Below, in pieces: positions 53,794 through 62,639 of a stretch of DNA of 64,000 bases (within the stretch, counting starts at the first letter, position 1; every line of letters begins with the position of its first letter). A program made the position numbers and the translations under genes. Below the pieces are notes generated by a model. The model did not search any database and was not told the DNA's origin. It saw nothing but the letters and a program-made list of their open reading frames with translations. The stretch comes from CANKJK01 sp040081715 (GTDB lineage: Bacteria > Acidobacteriota > Vicinamibacteria > Vicinamibacterales > UBA2999). The stretch spans positions 1 to 64,000 of the forward strand of contig JBEBFY010000010.1 in NCBI GenBank assembly GCA_040081715.1. The letters are read 5' to 3'.

Positions 53794-56247
53794 ATGCCGT
53801 ACGGGTTCATCACGAGGCGTCGGAGAGTAGTGGTTGGAGTGGGCCTCGCCGGGGTCGCCTTGATCCTGTCGACCAGTCTGCTTGCGGCGCAGAGTCCGGC
53901 CCGCATACCTGCCGCGCCGCCAGCGGCCGTTCCCATCAAGGCATTCGTCGATACGTACTGCGTCACCTGCCACAGCCAACGGATGAAGACGGCCGGACTC
54001 GTGCTTGAGAACCGGGACGTCGCGGCCATGGCGCAGGACGCCGAGGTGTGGGAGAAGATTGCCACCAAGATGCATGCGGGCGCGATGCCGCCCCCGGGCA
54101 GCAAGCGCCCCGACGGCACGGCCTACCAGGCCTTCATCTCCAGCCTCGAAGGCGCGCTCGACAAGGCGGCTGCCGCTGACGCCAACCCCGGGCGCCCACC
54201 GATTCACCGGCTGAACCGGCTCGAGTACACCAACGCGATTCGAGATCTGCTGGCACTCGAGATCGACGGCAAGGCGATGCTGCCGGCGGACGACTCCGGC
54301 TATGGCTTCGACAACATCGCCGACGTGCTCTCCGTCTCGCCCGGGCTGCTGGAGCGGTACCTGCTGGCGGCCAACAAGATCAGCCGCATGGCCGTGGGTG
54401 ACCCCTCGATGGTGCCCGGCTCAACTGTCTACGACGTGTCGGATCGCACGATGGGGCAGGACGACCGGATGAGTGAGGAACTGCCGTTCGGTTCACGGGG
54501 CGGCGCCGCCATCCGGCACTACTTCCCGCTCGACGGTGAGTACAGCGTGAAGTTCACGCTGCAGCGGTCGGACCTGGCGGCCACCTACATGATTCGTGGT
54601 CTGGACGTGGAGAACCTGGTCGACGTCCGGCTGGACCGCCAGCGGCTGAAGCTGGTGAAGATCGGTGGCGCGGGCGACAAGCCGACCTTCGGCGCCGTGG
54701 CCAACTACTACGCCGAAGAATTCGCGCCGGACGATAAGGCCGAGTTCCGCTTCCACGCGACCGCGGGCACCCACACGGTGGGTGTCGCGCTCAACCGCGA
54801 CCACTGGAACATGGAAGGCGTGGGCGTGCACCGGCTGTCGCTTACGAGCGATGCCTTCAACCAGGGCGTCACGTCTGGCACCGGATCGGGCCGCATCGAC
54901 ATGACGATCCGGAAGCTGACCATCGGCGGACCCTTCAACGGCACTGTCCCGAAGGACAGCCCGAGCCGCCGCCGGGTCTTCGTCTGCACGCCCGTCAGTG
55001 CGGCCGACGAAACGGCCTGCGCGACGCGCATCCTCTCGGGACTCGCCCGCCGGGCGTACCGCCGGCCGGTGACGGCGGCGGAGGTGAAGGACCTCGTGAC
55101 CTTCTACCAGAAGGGCCGCGAGGGCGGAACCTTCGACACCGGCATCCAGACCGCCATGGCGCGGCTCCTCGTGGACGTGAAGTTCCTGTTCCGGCTCGAG
55201 GCCGACCCGGCCGGCGTGGCGAAGGGGGCGTCGTACCGGGTGAGCGACCTCGACCTGGCGTCGCGCATCTCGTTCTTCCTCTGGAGCAGCATTCCCGACG
55301 ACGAACTGCTGCGGGTGGCCGCGAACGGCACGCTCCGGCAGCCCGCCGTGCTGGAACGGCAGGTCCGGCGCATGCTGGCGGACGGACGCTCCAGCGTGTT
55401 GATCAACAACTTCTTCGAGCAGTGGCTGTATCTCCGGAACATGGCGAGCGCCCGGCCCGACCCGGCCCGGTTCCCCACCTTCGATGACAACCTGCGCGTG
55501 GCCTTCCAGGAGGAAACGCGGTTGTTCCTGGAAAGCCAGGTGCGGGAAGACCGGCCGGTCACCGAACTCCTCACGGCCAACTACACTTTCCTCAACGAGC
55601 GGCTCGCGAGGCACTACGGCATTCCGAACGTGGCCGGCAGCCACTTCCGCCGCGTGAGCCTGACCGACGACAAGCGGGCAGGCCTGCTGGGTCAGGGCGC
55701 CATCCTCACGGTGACCTCCTACAACGACCGCACGTCCGTCGTGCAGCGCGGGAAGTGGATCATGGACCACCTGCTGGGTGTGCCGCCGCCTCCGCCCCCG
55801 CCGAACGTGCCGCCGCTCGACGACACCAAGATCGAGGGCTCGCTCCGGCAGCGGATGGAGCTGCACCGCAAGAACCCGGTGTGCGCCACCTGTCACTCGC
55901 AGATTGATCCCCTGGGTTTCGCGCTCGAGAATTTCGACGCCGTGGGCCAGTTCCGTGCCCTCGACGGCGTGACGCCGGTGGACCCATCAGGCAAGCTCGT
56001 AGACGGCACTGGGTTCGACGGGCCGTCGTCCTTCAGGAAGGCCCTGCTGACGCGGGGCGAGGCGTACCGCAGCACGCTCACGCGGAACCTCCTGACCTAC
56101 GGGATGGGGCGCGGCGTGGAGTACTACGACATGCCCGCCGTGCGGCAGGTCATGCGGGAATCGAAGATGTCCGGTGACCGCTGGTCGGCCATGGTGCTGG
56201 CCATCGTCAAGAGCAAGCCGTTTCAGATGAGGAGAGCGGAGTCATGA
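53794..56247 (+). CDS. secreted dihaem PSD/PSCyt protein, module 5
   Basis: 817 residues; AGGAGGG about seven bases before ATG 53794. Basic N-terminus (TRRRRVVVGVGLAG) and hydrophobic core form the export signal. CVTCH at 56-60, DUF1587 (HRLNRLEYTNAIRDLLAL), binding-like middle that diverges most from other copies, DUF1595, DUF1592, poly-Pro linker, CATCH within DUF1588, and DUF1585. Stop overlaps the DUF1552 start by four bases. Intermediate between the module 1/4 and 2/3 groups. Confidence 0.9.
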   Translation: MPYGFITRRRRVVVGVGLAGVALILSTSLLAAQSPARIPAAPPAAVPIKAFVDTYCVTCHSQRMKTAGLVLENRDVAAMAQDAEVWEKIATKMHAGAMPPPGSKRPDGTAYQAFISSLEGALDKAAAADANPGRPPIHRLNRLEYTNAIRDLLALEIDGKAMLPADDSGYGFDNIADVLSVSPGLLERYLLAANKISRMAVGDPSMVPGSTVYDVSDRTMGQDDRMSEELPFGSRGGAAIRHYFPLDGEYSVKFTLQRSDLAATYMIRGLDVENLVDVRLDRQRLKLVKIGGAGDKPTFGAVANYYAEEFAPDDKAEFRFHATAGTHTVGVALNRDHWNMEGVGVHRLSLTSDAFNQGVTSGTGSGRIDMTIRKLTIGGPFNGTVPKDSPSRRRVFVCTPVSAADETACATRILSGLARRAYRRPVTAAEVKDLVTFYQKGREGGTFDTGIQTAMARLLVDVKFLFRLEADPAGVAKGASYRVSDLDLASRISFFLWSSIPDDELLRVAANGTLRQPAVLERQVRRMLADGRSSVLINNFFEQWLYLRNMASARPDPARFPTFDDNLRVAFQEETRLFLESQVREDRPVTELLTANYTFLNERLARHYGIPNVAGSHFRRVSLTDDKRAGLLGQGAILTVTSYNDRTSVVQRGKWIMDHLLGVPPPPPPPNVPPLDDTKIEGSLRQRMELHRKNPVCATCHSQIDPLGFALENFDAVGQFRALDGVTPVDPSGKLVDGTGFDGPSSFRKALLTRGEAYRSTLTRNLLTYGMGRGVEYYDMPAVRQVMRESKMSGDRWSAMVLAIVKSKPFQMRRAES

Positions 56248-56299
56248 CCCTTCAGAGATCTCAGGGGAATCCCGAGCAGGGCCGAGGGATGACCCTTCA
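56244..56299 (+). repeat. 11-bp direct repeat, 45 bp apart, at the module 5 DUF1552 start
   Basis: ATGACCCTTCA at 56244-56254 and 56289-56299. The period (45 bp, 15 codons) keeps the frame and yields two alternative starts, MTLQ and MTLH. Confidence 0.55.
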
Positions 56300-57626
56300 C
56301 ATGATCACCAAGCGTCACCTGCCCCGTCGAACGGTTCTGCGCGGTTTCGGCGCCACGCTCGCCCTGCCGCTGCTCGATGCCATGGTGCCGGCGTTTGCCG
56401 CACCAGAGCCCGTGAAGCGCTTCGGCGCGATGTACGTGGCGATGGGGATGAGCATGCCGACGTGGCTGCAGCCCGAGGGGCCGTTGCAGATGAACCCCAT
56501 CATCGCGTCGCTCGAGAAGCATCGCGAGCACATCCTCGTGCCGGTGGGTCTCGACAGCGAAGGCGCCGTGTCCGTCGGCGACAACGGCAACCATCCCCGC
56601 GCGCAGGCGGCGTGGCTCACCGGATCCCACGCGAAGAAGACGGACGGACCCGATATCCGCCTGGGCGTGTCGATGGACCAGATCATCGCGCGCAAGTACG
56701 AGAAGGACACCCAGATCGGTTCCGTCGAGCTGACGCTCGAAGCCACCGACATGGTCGGTAACTGCGCCTACGGGTTCAGTTGCGCCTACAACAACACCGT
56801 CGCCTGGCGCACGGCGACCACGCCGCTGCCGATGGAGAACAACCCGCGCAACGTGTTCGAGCGGCTCTTCGGCGCCTCGGGCACCACGGACCCGAAGGTC
56901 CGCGGCCGGCAACTCAAGCTCGACGCCAGCATTCTGGACGCCGTGACCACCCAGGTGGGCACCGTGAAGAAGGGCCTTGGCTCGCGCGACGTACTCAAGC
57001 TCACGGAGTATCTGGACGCGGTGCGCGACGTGGAGCGGCGCATTCAGAAGGCCGAGGACCAGATGGACCGGGAACTGCCCGTGGTGGCGCAGCCCGTGGG
57101 CATTCCTCCGACCTTCGAGGAGCACGTCAAGCTGATGTTCGACCTGCAGGCCCTTGCCTTCCAGACGGACCTCACGCGCGTCTTCACGTTCGTGCTGGCG
57201 CGGGAGTCCAGCACGCGGTCGTATCCGGAAATCGGCGTGCCGGATTCGCACCACCCGCTCTCGCACCACCAGAACATTCCGGAGAAGCTGGCGCGCCTGG
57301 CCAAGCTGAACGCTTTCCATCTGAAGCAGCTCGGCTACTTCATCGACAAGCTGAAGGCCACGCAGGATGGCAACGGCTCGCTCTTCGACACGACGATGCT
57401 GCTCTACGGGTCGGGCATGAGCGATTCGAACATGCACCTGCCGCGGAACCTGCCGACGGTCGTGGCCGCCGGCAAGGGCTTCGGCATCAAGGGCGACCGC
57501 GTGCTGGTGTTCCCGGATCGCACGCCGATGGCCAACCTCCAGCTGACGCTGCTCGACAAGTTCGGCGTGGACGTGGAGAAGTTCGGCGACAGCGACGGCC
57601 GACTCAAGCCGTTGGCGGGCGTCTAG
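56244..57626 (+). CDS. Tat-exported DUF1552 protein, module 5
   Basis: 460 residues if the overlapping ATGA start is used, as in modules 2 and 3; ATG 56289 or 56301 would give the usual short N-terminus before PRRTVLRGFG. The first 15 codons look like an in-frame insertion: ATGACCCTTCA occurs at 56244 and again at 56289. Twin-arginine signal, cysteine pair CAYGFSC, signature HPLSHH followed by QNIPEK. Otherwise a full-length family member. Confidence 0.86.
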   Translation: MTLQRSQGNPEQGRGMTLHMITKRHLPRRTVLRGFGATLALPLLDAMVPAFAAPEPVKRFGAMYVAMGMSMPTWLQPEGPLQMNPIIASLEKHREHILVPVGLDSEGAVSVGDNGNHPRAQAAWLTGSHAKKTDGPDIRLGVSMDQIIARKYEKDTQIGSVELTLEATDMVGNCAYGFSCAYNNTVAWRTATTPLPMENNPRNVFERLFGASGTTDPKVRGRQLKLDASILDAVTTQVGTVKKGLGSRDVLKLTEYLDAVRDVERRIQKAEDQMDRELPVVAQPVGIPPTFEEHVKLMFDLQALAFQTDLTRVFTFVLARESSTRSYPEIGVPDSHHPLSHHQNIPEKLARLAKLNAFHLKQLGYFIDKLKATQDGNGSLFDTTMLLYGSGMSDSNMHLPRNLPTVVAAGKGFGIKGDRVLVFPDRTPMANLQLTLLDKFGVDVEKFGDSDGRLKPLAGV

Positions 57627-57657
57627 CACCATGACGGCAGACAGAGGAGGGTGTGCA

Positions 57658-59211
57658 ATGACAGTCAGTCTCCGGCTTATCAGTGCCGCAGCGGTTCTCG
57701 CGGTTGCCGGGTTGGGTGCGGGTGCGCGCGACCTCCGCGTGGCCGACGCCGCCGAGCGGCGTGACGCCAGGGCCGTGCGCGTGCTGCTCAAGCAGGGCGT
57801 CGACGCGAAGGCGACGCAGCCCGACGGAGCCACGGCCCTGCACTGGGCCGCACACTGGAACGACGTGGCGCTGGCGAAGGACCTCGTCGCGGCCAAGGTG
57901 GATATGAACGCCGCCAACGACTATGGTGTGACGCCGCTCTTCCTCGCCGCGACGAACGGCAGCCTCGAGATGACCGAGGTGCTCCTCGGCGCCGGGGCCA
58001 GCGCCACGGCTGCGCTCCCCCCGGGGGAGACGGTGCTGATGACGGCTGTGCGCGGTGGGAATGCCGCCGTGGTCAAGCGGCTCCTCGTCGCCGGGGCGGA
58101 CGCGAATGCGGCGCAGAAGTCGAAGGGGCAGACCGCCTTGATGTGGGCCGCCACGGCACGCAATGTCGACGTCGCCAAGGCGCTCATCGAGGGCGGCGCC
58201 AGCGTCGGGACCACCACGGCCAACGGCTTCACCGCGCTGCTCTTTGCGGCCAAGGAAGGCAGCATCGAGATGGCGCGGTTGCTGCTCGCGTCTGGCGCGA
58301 AGGTGGACGAGCAGGCGAAGGACGGCAGCACGCCGATTCTGGCGGCCACCGTGCGGGGGCACGCGGACCTGGCAATGTTCCTGCTCGAGCAGGGTGCCCA
58401 CCCTGATGGTGCGCTGGCGGTGGCGGGCTACTCGCCCCTGCATTTTGCCGCCGCCCGTTTCGACGATGCGCTGGCGCCGGTGGAGCCGAACCAGACGGGT
58501 GAGTGGCGCGCGCTGCTCGGGATGCCTGATCGCAAGGGAAAGCTGGCGCTCATCAACGCGCTGCTCGCCAAGGGCGCTGACGTCAACGCCAAGTCGACCA
58601 AGCCCCTGCTGCGTGCCGGCTTCGGGGAAACGTTCTTTGGCTCAACGCCGTTCATCATTGCCACGGGGAGCGGCGACGTGGAGGTGATGCGGCTGCTGCT
58701 GGGGAAGGGTGCCGACCCCAAGGCGGCTGGCGACGGCGGCCGGACGGCCATCATCGCTGCCTGCGACGGCAACGCGGATACGTCGGTCATCGTGACCGAG
58801 GCAGACCGGATGCAGGCGATCAAGGTCGCGCTCGAGGCCGGCGTGAGCATCGAGGCGGCTGATGCCAAGGGGTATCGCGCGATGCACTCCGCGGCCACCA
58901 ACGGGTATCACAAGATCATCAAGCTGCTGCTGGAGAAGGGCGCGGATCTGAATCCGGTCACCAACAGCCGCAGCGAGAAGGACTACGGCACGGGTGTGCT
59001 TGTGGTGGCGGGGCAGAGCCCGCTCGGCATCGTCGAAGGCACGTTCACCGGTGGCGTGATTCGTGAGCGTCCCGAGACCGCCGTGTTCCTGCGTGCTCTG
59101 GGCGCCAAGTCCGTGGGCAAGGCCACACTCGACACCTACCTGAAGCAGTTCGAGAACCAGCAGAAGGGCGCGGCCGGCAACACGTCCAAGCCCGCGACTG
59201 CGGGTCAGTAG
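57658..59211 (+). CDS. secreted ankyrin-repeat protein, module 5
   Basis: 517 residues from ATG 57658 (GGAGG about seven bases upstream); an ATG nine codons earlier is less likely. Signal peptide MTVSLRLISAAAVLAVAGLG, about eleven ankyrin repeats (DGATALHWAAHWNDVALAKD, GQTALMWAATARNVDVAKAL), and a C-terminal tail rich in Lys, Gln and Ala. Lies 31 bp after the DUF1552 stop and closes the module 5 operon. Confidence 0.9.
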   Translation: MTVSLRLISAAAVLAVAGLGAGARDLRVADAAERRDARAVRVLLKQGVDAKATQPDGATALHWAAHWNDVALAKDLVAAKVDMNAANDYGVTPLFLAATNGSLEMTEVLLGAGASATAALPPGETVLMTAVRGGNAAVVKRLLVAGADANAAQKSKGQTALMWAATARNVDVAKALIEGGASVGTTTANGFTALLFAAKEGSIEMARLLLASGAKVDEQAKDGSTPILAATVRGHADLAMFLLEQGAHPDGALAVAGYSPLHFAAARFDDALAPVEPNQTGEWRALLGMPDRKGKLALINALLAKGADVNAKSTKPLLRAGFGETFFGSTPFIIATGSGDVEVMRLLLGKGADPKAAGDGGRTAIIAACDGNADTSVIVTEADRMQAIKVALEAGVSIEAADAKGYRAMHSAATNGYHKIIKLLLEKGADLNPVTNSRSEKDYGTGVLVVAGQSPLGIVEGTFTGGVIRERPETAVFLRALGAKSVGKATLDTYLKQFENQQKGAAGNTSKPATAGQ

Positions 59212-59326
59212 GTTTCCCTCGCCGGGCGCGCCTGGGCCTGATTTCGCCAACCGTTTTCGCTAAGATGCTCCACGCGTCAACCCACGGGGTTGCGGGGCGC
59301 ATTTGACGGAATCCAGGAGGCAGGCG

Positions 59327-60442
59327 ATGAGCGGTGTCCGTGTGCTGGTGGGTACGAAGAAGGGGGCGTTCATCCTGACGTCGGATGGCCGCCGGCAGTC
59401 GTGGACGGTGGACGGCCCGCACTTTGGGGGCTGGGAGATCTACCACCTCAAGGGATCACCGGTGGACCCCGACCGCCTCTACCTGGCCCAGAACACCGGC
59501 TGGTTTGGCCAGCTCATGCAGCGGTCGAGCGACGGCGGCAAGACGTGGGATGCCGTCGGCAACCAGTTCGCCTACGACGGTGAGACCGGCACGCACCAGT
59601 GGTACGACGGCACGCCCCACCCATGGGAGTTCAAGCGCGTGTGGCACGTGGAGCCGTCGCTGACGGATCCCGCCACGGTGTATGCCGGCGTCGAGGACGC
59701 GGCCATGTTCCGGAGTACCGATGCGGGCATGACCTGGCAGGAGCTGTCCGGCCTGCGCCGCCACGGCTCCGGGTCCCACTGGATGCCGGGCGCGGGCGGG
59801 ATGGGGCTGCACACAATCCTCCTGGACCCGTCGAATCCCGCGCGGATGTACATCGCGATTTCCTCGGCAGGCACGTTCCGGACCGACGACGGCGGTACCT
59901 CGTGGCGCGCGGTCAACAAGGGGCTGCACTCTGAGCACATCCCCGACCCGGACGCCGAAGTGGGCCACTGCGTTCACCGTATCGCGATGCATCCGTCCCG
60001 GCCGGACACGCTCTTCATGCAGAAGCACTGGGACGTGATGCGGACCGACGACGCCGGCGAGTCCTGGCGCGAGGTCAGCGGCAACCTGCCGACCGACTTC
60101 GGCTTCGTGATCGACGTGCACGCTCACGAGCCAGAGACCATCTACGTGGTGCCGATCAAGAGCGATGGCGAACACTATCCGCCTGATGGCAAGTTGCGTG
60201 TGTACCGCAGCCGTACCGGCGGGAACGAGTGGCAGGAGTTGGGCAAGGGCCTGCCGGACCGCGACTGCTACGTCAACGTGCTCCGCGATGCGATGGCCGT
60301 CGATCATCTCGACAGTTGCGGCGTCTACTTCGGCACGACCGGTGGGCAGGTCTACTGCTCGCCGGACGGCGGGGACACGTGGTCGGCCATCGTCCGCGAC
60401 CTGCCGGCCGTGCTGTCGGTCGAGGTCCAGACGCTTCCATGA
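59327..60442 (+). CDS. BNR/Asp-box beta-propeller protein (sialidase-like fold)
   Basis: 371 residues from ATG 59327 with GGAGG upstream; no signal peptide, so cytoplasmic. Five Asp-box repeats are clear: SSDGGKTW, STDAGMTW, TDDGGTSW, TDDAGESW and SPDGGDTW. The catalytic residues of true sialidases are not apparent, so a scaffold or unknown enzymatic role is likelier. Its stop overlaps the start of the ThiS-like gene (ATGA). This gene pair is seen in many bacteria (recollection). Confidence 0.82.
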   Translation: MSGVRVLVGTKKGAFILTSDGRRQSWTVDGPHFGGWEIYHLKGSPVDPDRLYLAQNTGWFGQLMQRSSDGGKTWDAVGNQFAYDGETGTHQWYDGTPHPWEFKRVWHVEPSLTDPATVYAGVEDAAMFRSTDAGMTWQELSGLRRHGSGSHWMPGAGGMGLHTILLDPSNPARMYIAISSAGTFRTDDGGTSWRAVNKGLHSEHIPDPDAEVGHCVHRIAMHPSRPDTLFMQKHWDVMRTDDAGESWREVSGNLPTDFGFVIDVHAHEPETIYVVPIKSDGEHYPPDGKLRVYRSRTGGNEWQELGKGLPDRDCYVNVLRDAMAVDHLDSCGVYFGTTGGQVYCSPDGGDTWSAIVRDLPAVLSVEVQTLP

Positions 60443-60735
60443 TCCGCGTGGTGCTGCCCGGCCATCTGCGCACGCTGGCGCGCGTGGATGGCGAGGTGGT
60501 GCTCGAGATGGCCGGCGCGGTCACGCGTCAGGTGCTGCTCGATGCCCTTGAGGACCGCTACCCGGTGCTCAAGGGCACGATTCGCGACTACGGCACCGGA
60601 AAGCGCCGGCCCTTCCTGCGGTTCTTCGCGTGCGAGGAAGACCTCTCGCACGAGCCGGCCGATGCGCTGCTGCCAGACCCTGTGGTGCGCGGCATCGAGC
60701 CGTTCCTCATCATCGGGTCCATCGCCGGCGGGTAG
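60439..60735 (+). CDS. MoaD/ThiS-like beta-grasp protein
   Basis: 98 residues beginning MIRVVLPGHLRTLA and ending IIGSIAGG. The C-terminal Gly-Gly and the LEDRYPVLKGTI helix fit ubiquitin-like sulfur carriers. No adenylating enzyme is nearby. Translationally coupled to the propeller protein, so the two presumably act together; the chemistry is unknown. Confidence 0.8.
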   Translation: MIRVVLPGHLRTLARVDGEVVLEMAGAVTRQVLLDALEDRYPVLKGTIRDYGTGKRRPFLRFFACEEDLSHEPADALLPDPVVRGIEPFLIIGSIAGG

Positions 60736-60757
60736 CCCCGGGGTGTGGCGCCGGGCG

Positions 60758-61447
60758 TCAGCCCTGGCGCCGCACCCACGCGGCGATGACGTCCTGGACG
60801 CCGGCGTAGACCTCGTCGAGTGGTGGGCCGATGCGCTTCGGTGGGGCGAGCGAGTGGTCCGCGTTGGCGACGGCGTGCACGGTCACCGAGGCTGGCGTCA
60901 CGCCGAAGTGCGGGGCGAGCTCCAGCGGCGAGCCGAAGGGATCCCGCTCGCCCTGCACGATGAGCACTGGCGCGCTGATGGACGCCAGGTGGGCAACCCG
61001 CAAGGTCTGGGGCTTGCCCGGCGGGTGCAGCGGGTAGCCGAGGAGCACCAGTCCACCGATCCGCCCCGAGAGGTCATCACCAGCCGCAGCCAGGTGCGAG
61101 GCCATCCGGCCGCCCATGGACTTGCCCCCGATGAAGAGCCGGTTGCCGTCCCAGTTTCCCTGGGTAGCCACTCCGGCCACGATGGCCCTGTAGCAGCGCT
61201 CAAGCGCGTCCGTGCGATCAGGCAGCCGGCGCTTGGCCTCGGTGTAGAGGAAGTTGAAGGTGGCGACATCGAGCCCCCGGGCCGCCAGGCCCTCGGCGAA
61301 TCCCACCATGAAGGGATGCGTCTGCGGCGCGCCAGCGCCGTGCGCGAGGACCAGTGTGGCCCCCAGCCGAGGGCCGGAGGCGGTATAGAGCAGGGCGGTC
61401 GTCTGCCGTTCGCCCACGGGTACCGCCAGTGCGACGGGCGGCGGCAT
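60758..61447 (-). CDS. alpha/beta-hydrolase (dienelactone-hydrolase/KANL3-Tex30-like)
   Basis: 229 residues from ATG 61447; in-frame sequence further upstream belongs to the asd gene. Nucleophile elbow GKSMGG with Ser 110, oxyanion-type HGAGA near residue 36, Asp in QGERDPFG and His in NADHSLA complete a triad. Cytoplasmic; substrate unknown. Starts 19 bp after the asd stop on the same strand, so probably co-transcribed with it. Confidence 0.82.
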   Translation of the reverse strand: MPPPVALAVPVGERQTTALLYTASGPRLGATLVLAHGAGAPQTHPFMVGFAEGLAARGLDVATFNFLYTEAKRRLPDRTDALERCYRAIVAGVATQGNWDGNRLFIGGKSMGGRMASHLAAAGDDLSGRIGGLVLLGYPLHPPGKPQTLRVAHLASISAPVLIVQGERDPFGSPLELAPHFGVTPASVTVHAVANADHSLAPPKRIGPPLDEVYAGVQDVIAAWVRRQG

Positions 61448-61466
61448 CAGCCGCACGCCGTCCGCC

Positions 61467-62612
61467 TCAGGCGACCGTGGCGGCGACGGGTTTCGGCGTC
61501 GAGGCACCGAGCAGAATCCGCAGTGTCCGGCGGAGCGGCTCGGCTGCACCCCAGAGCAGCTGGTCGCCGACGGTGAAGGCCGACAGATACTCGGGCCCGA
61601 AGTGGAGCTTGCGCAGCCGGCCGATTGGCACCTGCAGCGTGCCGGTCACGGCAGCCGGGGTCAGGGCCTTGAGCGACGCCTCTTTCTCGTTCGGCACCAC
61701 GGTCACCCACTCGTGGGCACCGGCCAGCAGCCGCTCCACCTCATCGAGGGGTACATCCCGAGTCAGCTTGATGGTAAGCGCCTGGCTATGGCAGCGCATG
61801 GCACCGACGCGGACGCAGAGGCCGTCGACCGGCACGGGCCGGTCCTGGCGGCCGAGGATCTTGTTGGCCTCGGCCATGGCCTTCCACTCTTCCTTGCTCT
61901 GGCCGTTGCCGAGGTCCTCGGCGATCCAGGGCAGCAGGCTGCCTGCAAGCGGGTAGCCCTGGAAGGCGGTCACCGGGAACTCTGGCGACCGGAGCGTCGC
62001 GGCCACCGCACGGTCGATATCCAGAATTGCCGATGCCGGGTCCTTCAGCAGGTCCGCCACCGCGTGATGCGCGACGCCCATCTGCGTCACGAGCTCGCGC
62101 ATGTTCTTCGCGCCGGCGCCAGAGGCAGACTGGTACGTCATCGCGCTGACCCACTCCACGAGGCCGGCCCTGAAGAGGCCCGACATCGCCATGAGCATCA
62201 GGCTCACGGTGCAGTTACCGCCGATGAAGCTCTTCACGCCGGAGGCGATGGCGCGGTCGATGACCTCGCGGTTCACCGGGTCGAGCACGATGATGGCGTC
62301 GTCCTTCAGGCGCATCGTCGACGCCGCATCGATCCAGTAACCGGTCCAGCCGGCCTCGCGCAGCTTCGGGTAGATGGCCTTTGTGTAGTCGCCACCCTGG
62401 CAGGAGATGAGGACATCGGCCTGCTTCAGTGCGGTGATGTCGTACGCGTCCAGCAGGCGGCCGGCACGCTTACCAATCGCCGGCGCGTCCGCACCGGCCT
62501 GCGACGTGGAAAAGAAGAGAGGATCGATCAGGTCGAAGTCCCGCGCCTCGCGCATCCGCTGCACGAGGACGGAGCCCACCATCCCCCGCCATCCAATCAG
62601 TCCTGCCTGCAT
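61467..62612 (-). CDS. asd: aspartate-semialdehyde dehydrogenase
   Basis: 381 residues from ATG 62612 (MQAGLIGWRGMVGSVL). NADP-binding GWRGMVGS, catalytic Cys 134 in IGGNCTVSLML, and the substrate-binding RVGAMRCHSQAL identify the long, proteobacterial-type Asd (Escherichia coli form begins GFIGWRGMVGSVL). It reduces aspartyl phosphate to the semialdehyde for lysine, threonine, methionine and diaminopimelate synthesis. Divergent from lysC with only 27 bp between start codons. Confidence 0.97.
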   Translation of the reverse strand: MQAGLIGWRGMVGSVLVQRMREARDFDLIDPLFFSTSQAGADAPAIGKRAGRLLDAYDITALKQADVLISCQGGDYTKAIYPKLREAGWTGYWIDAASTMRLKDDAIIVLDPVNREVIDRAIASGVKSFIGGNCTVSLMLMAMSGLFRAGLVEWVSAMTYQSASGAGAKNMRELVTQMGVAHHAVADLLKDPASAILDIDRAVAATLRSPEFPVTAFQGYPLAGSLLPWIAEDLGNGQSKEEWKAMAEANKILGRQDRPVPVDGLCVRVGAMRCHSQALTIKLTRDVPLDEVERLLAGAHEWVTVVPNEKEASLKALTPAAVTGTLQVPIGRLRKLHFGPEYLSAFTVGDQLLWGAAEPLRRTLRILLGASTPKPVAATVA

Positions 62613-62639
62613 TCGACAATAATAACTGTTCACCTCACT

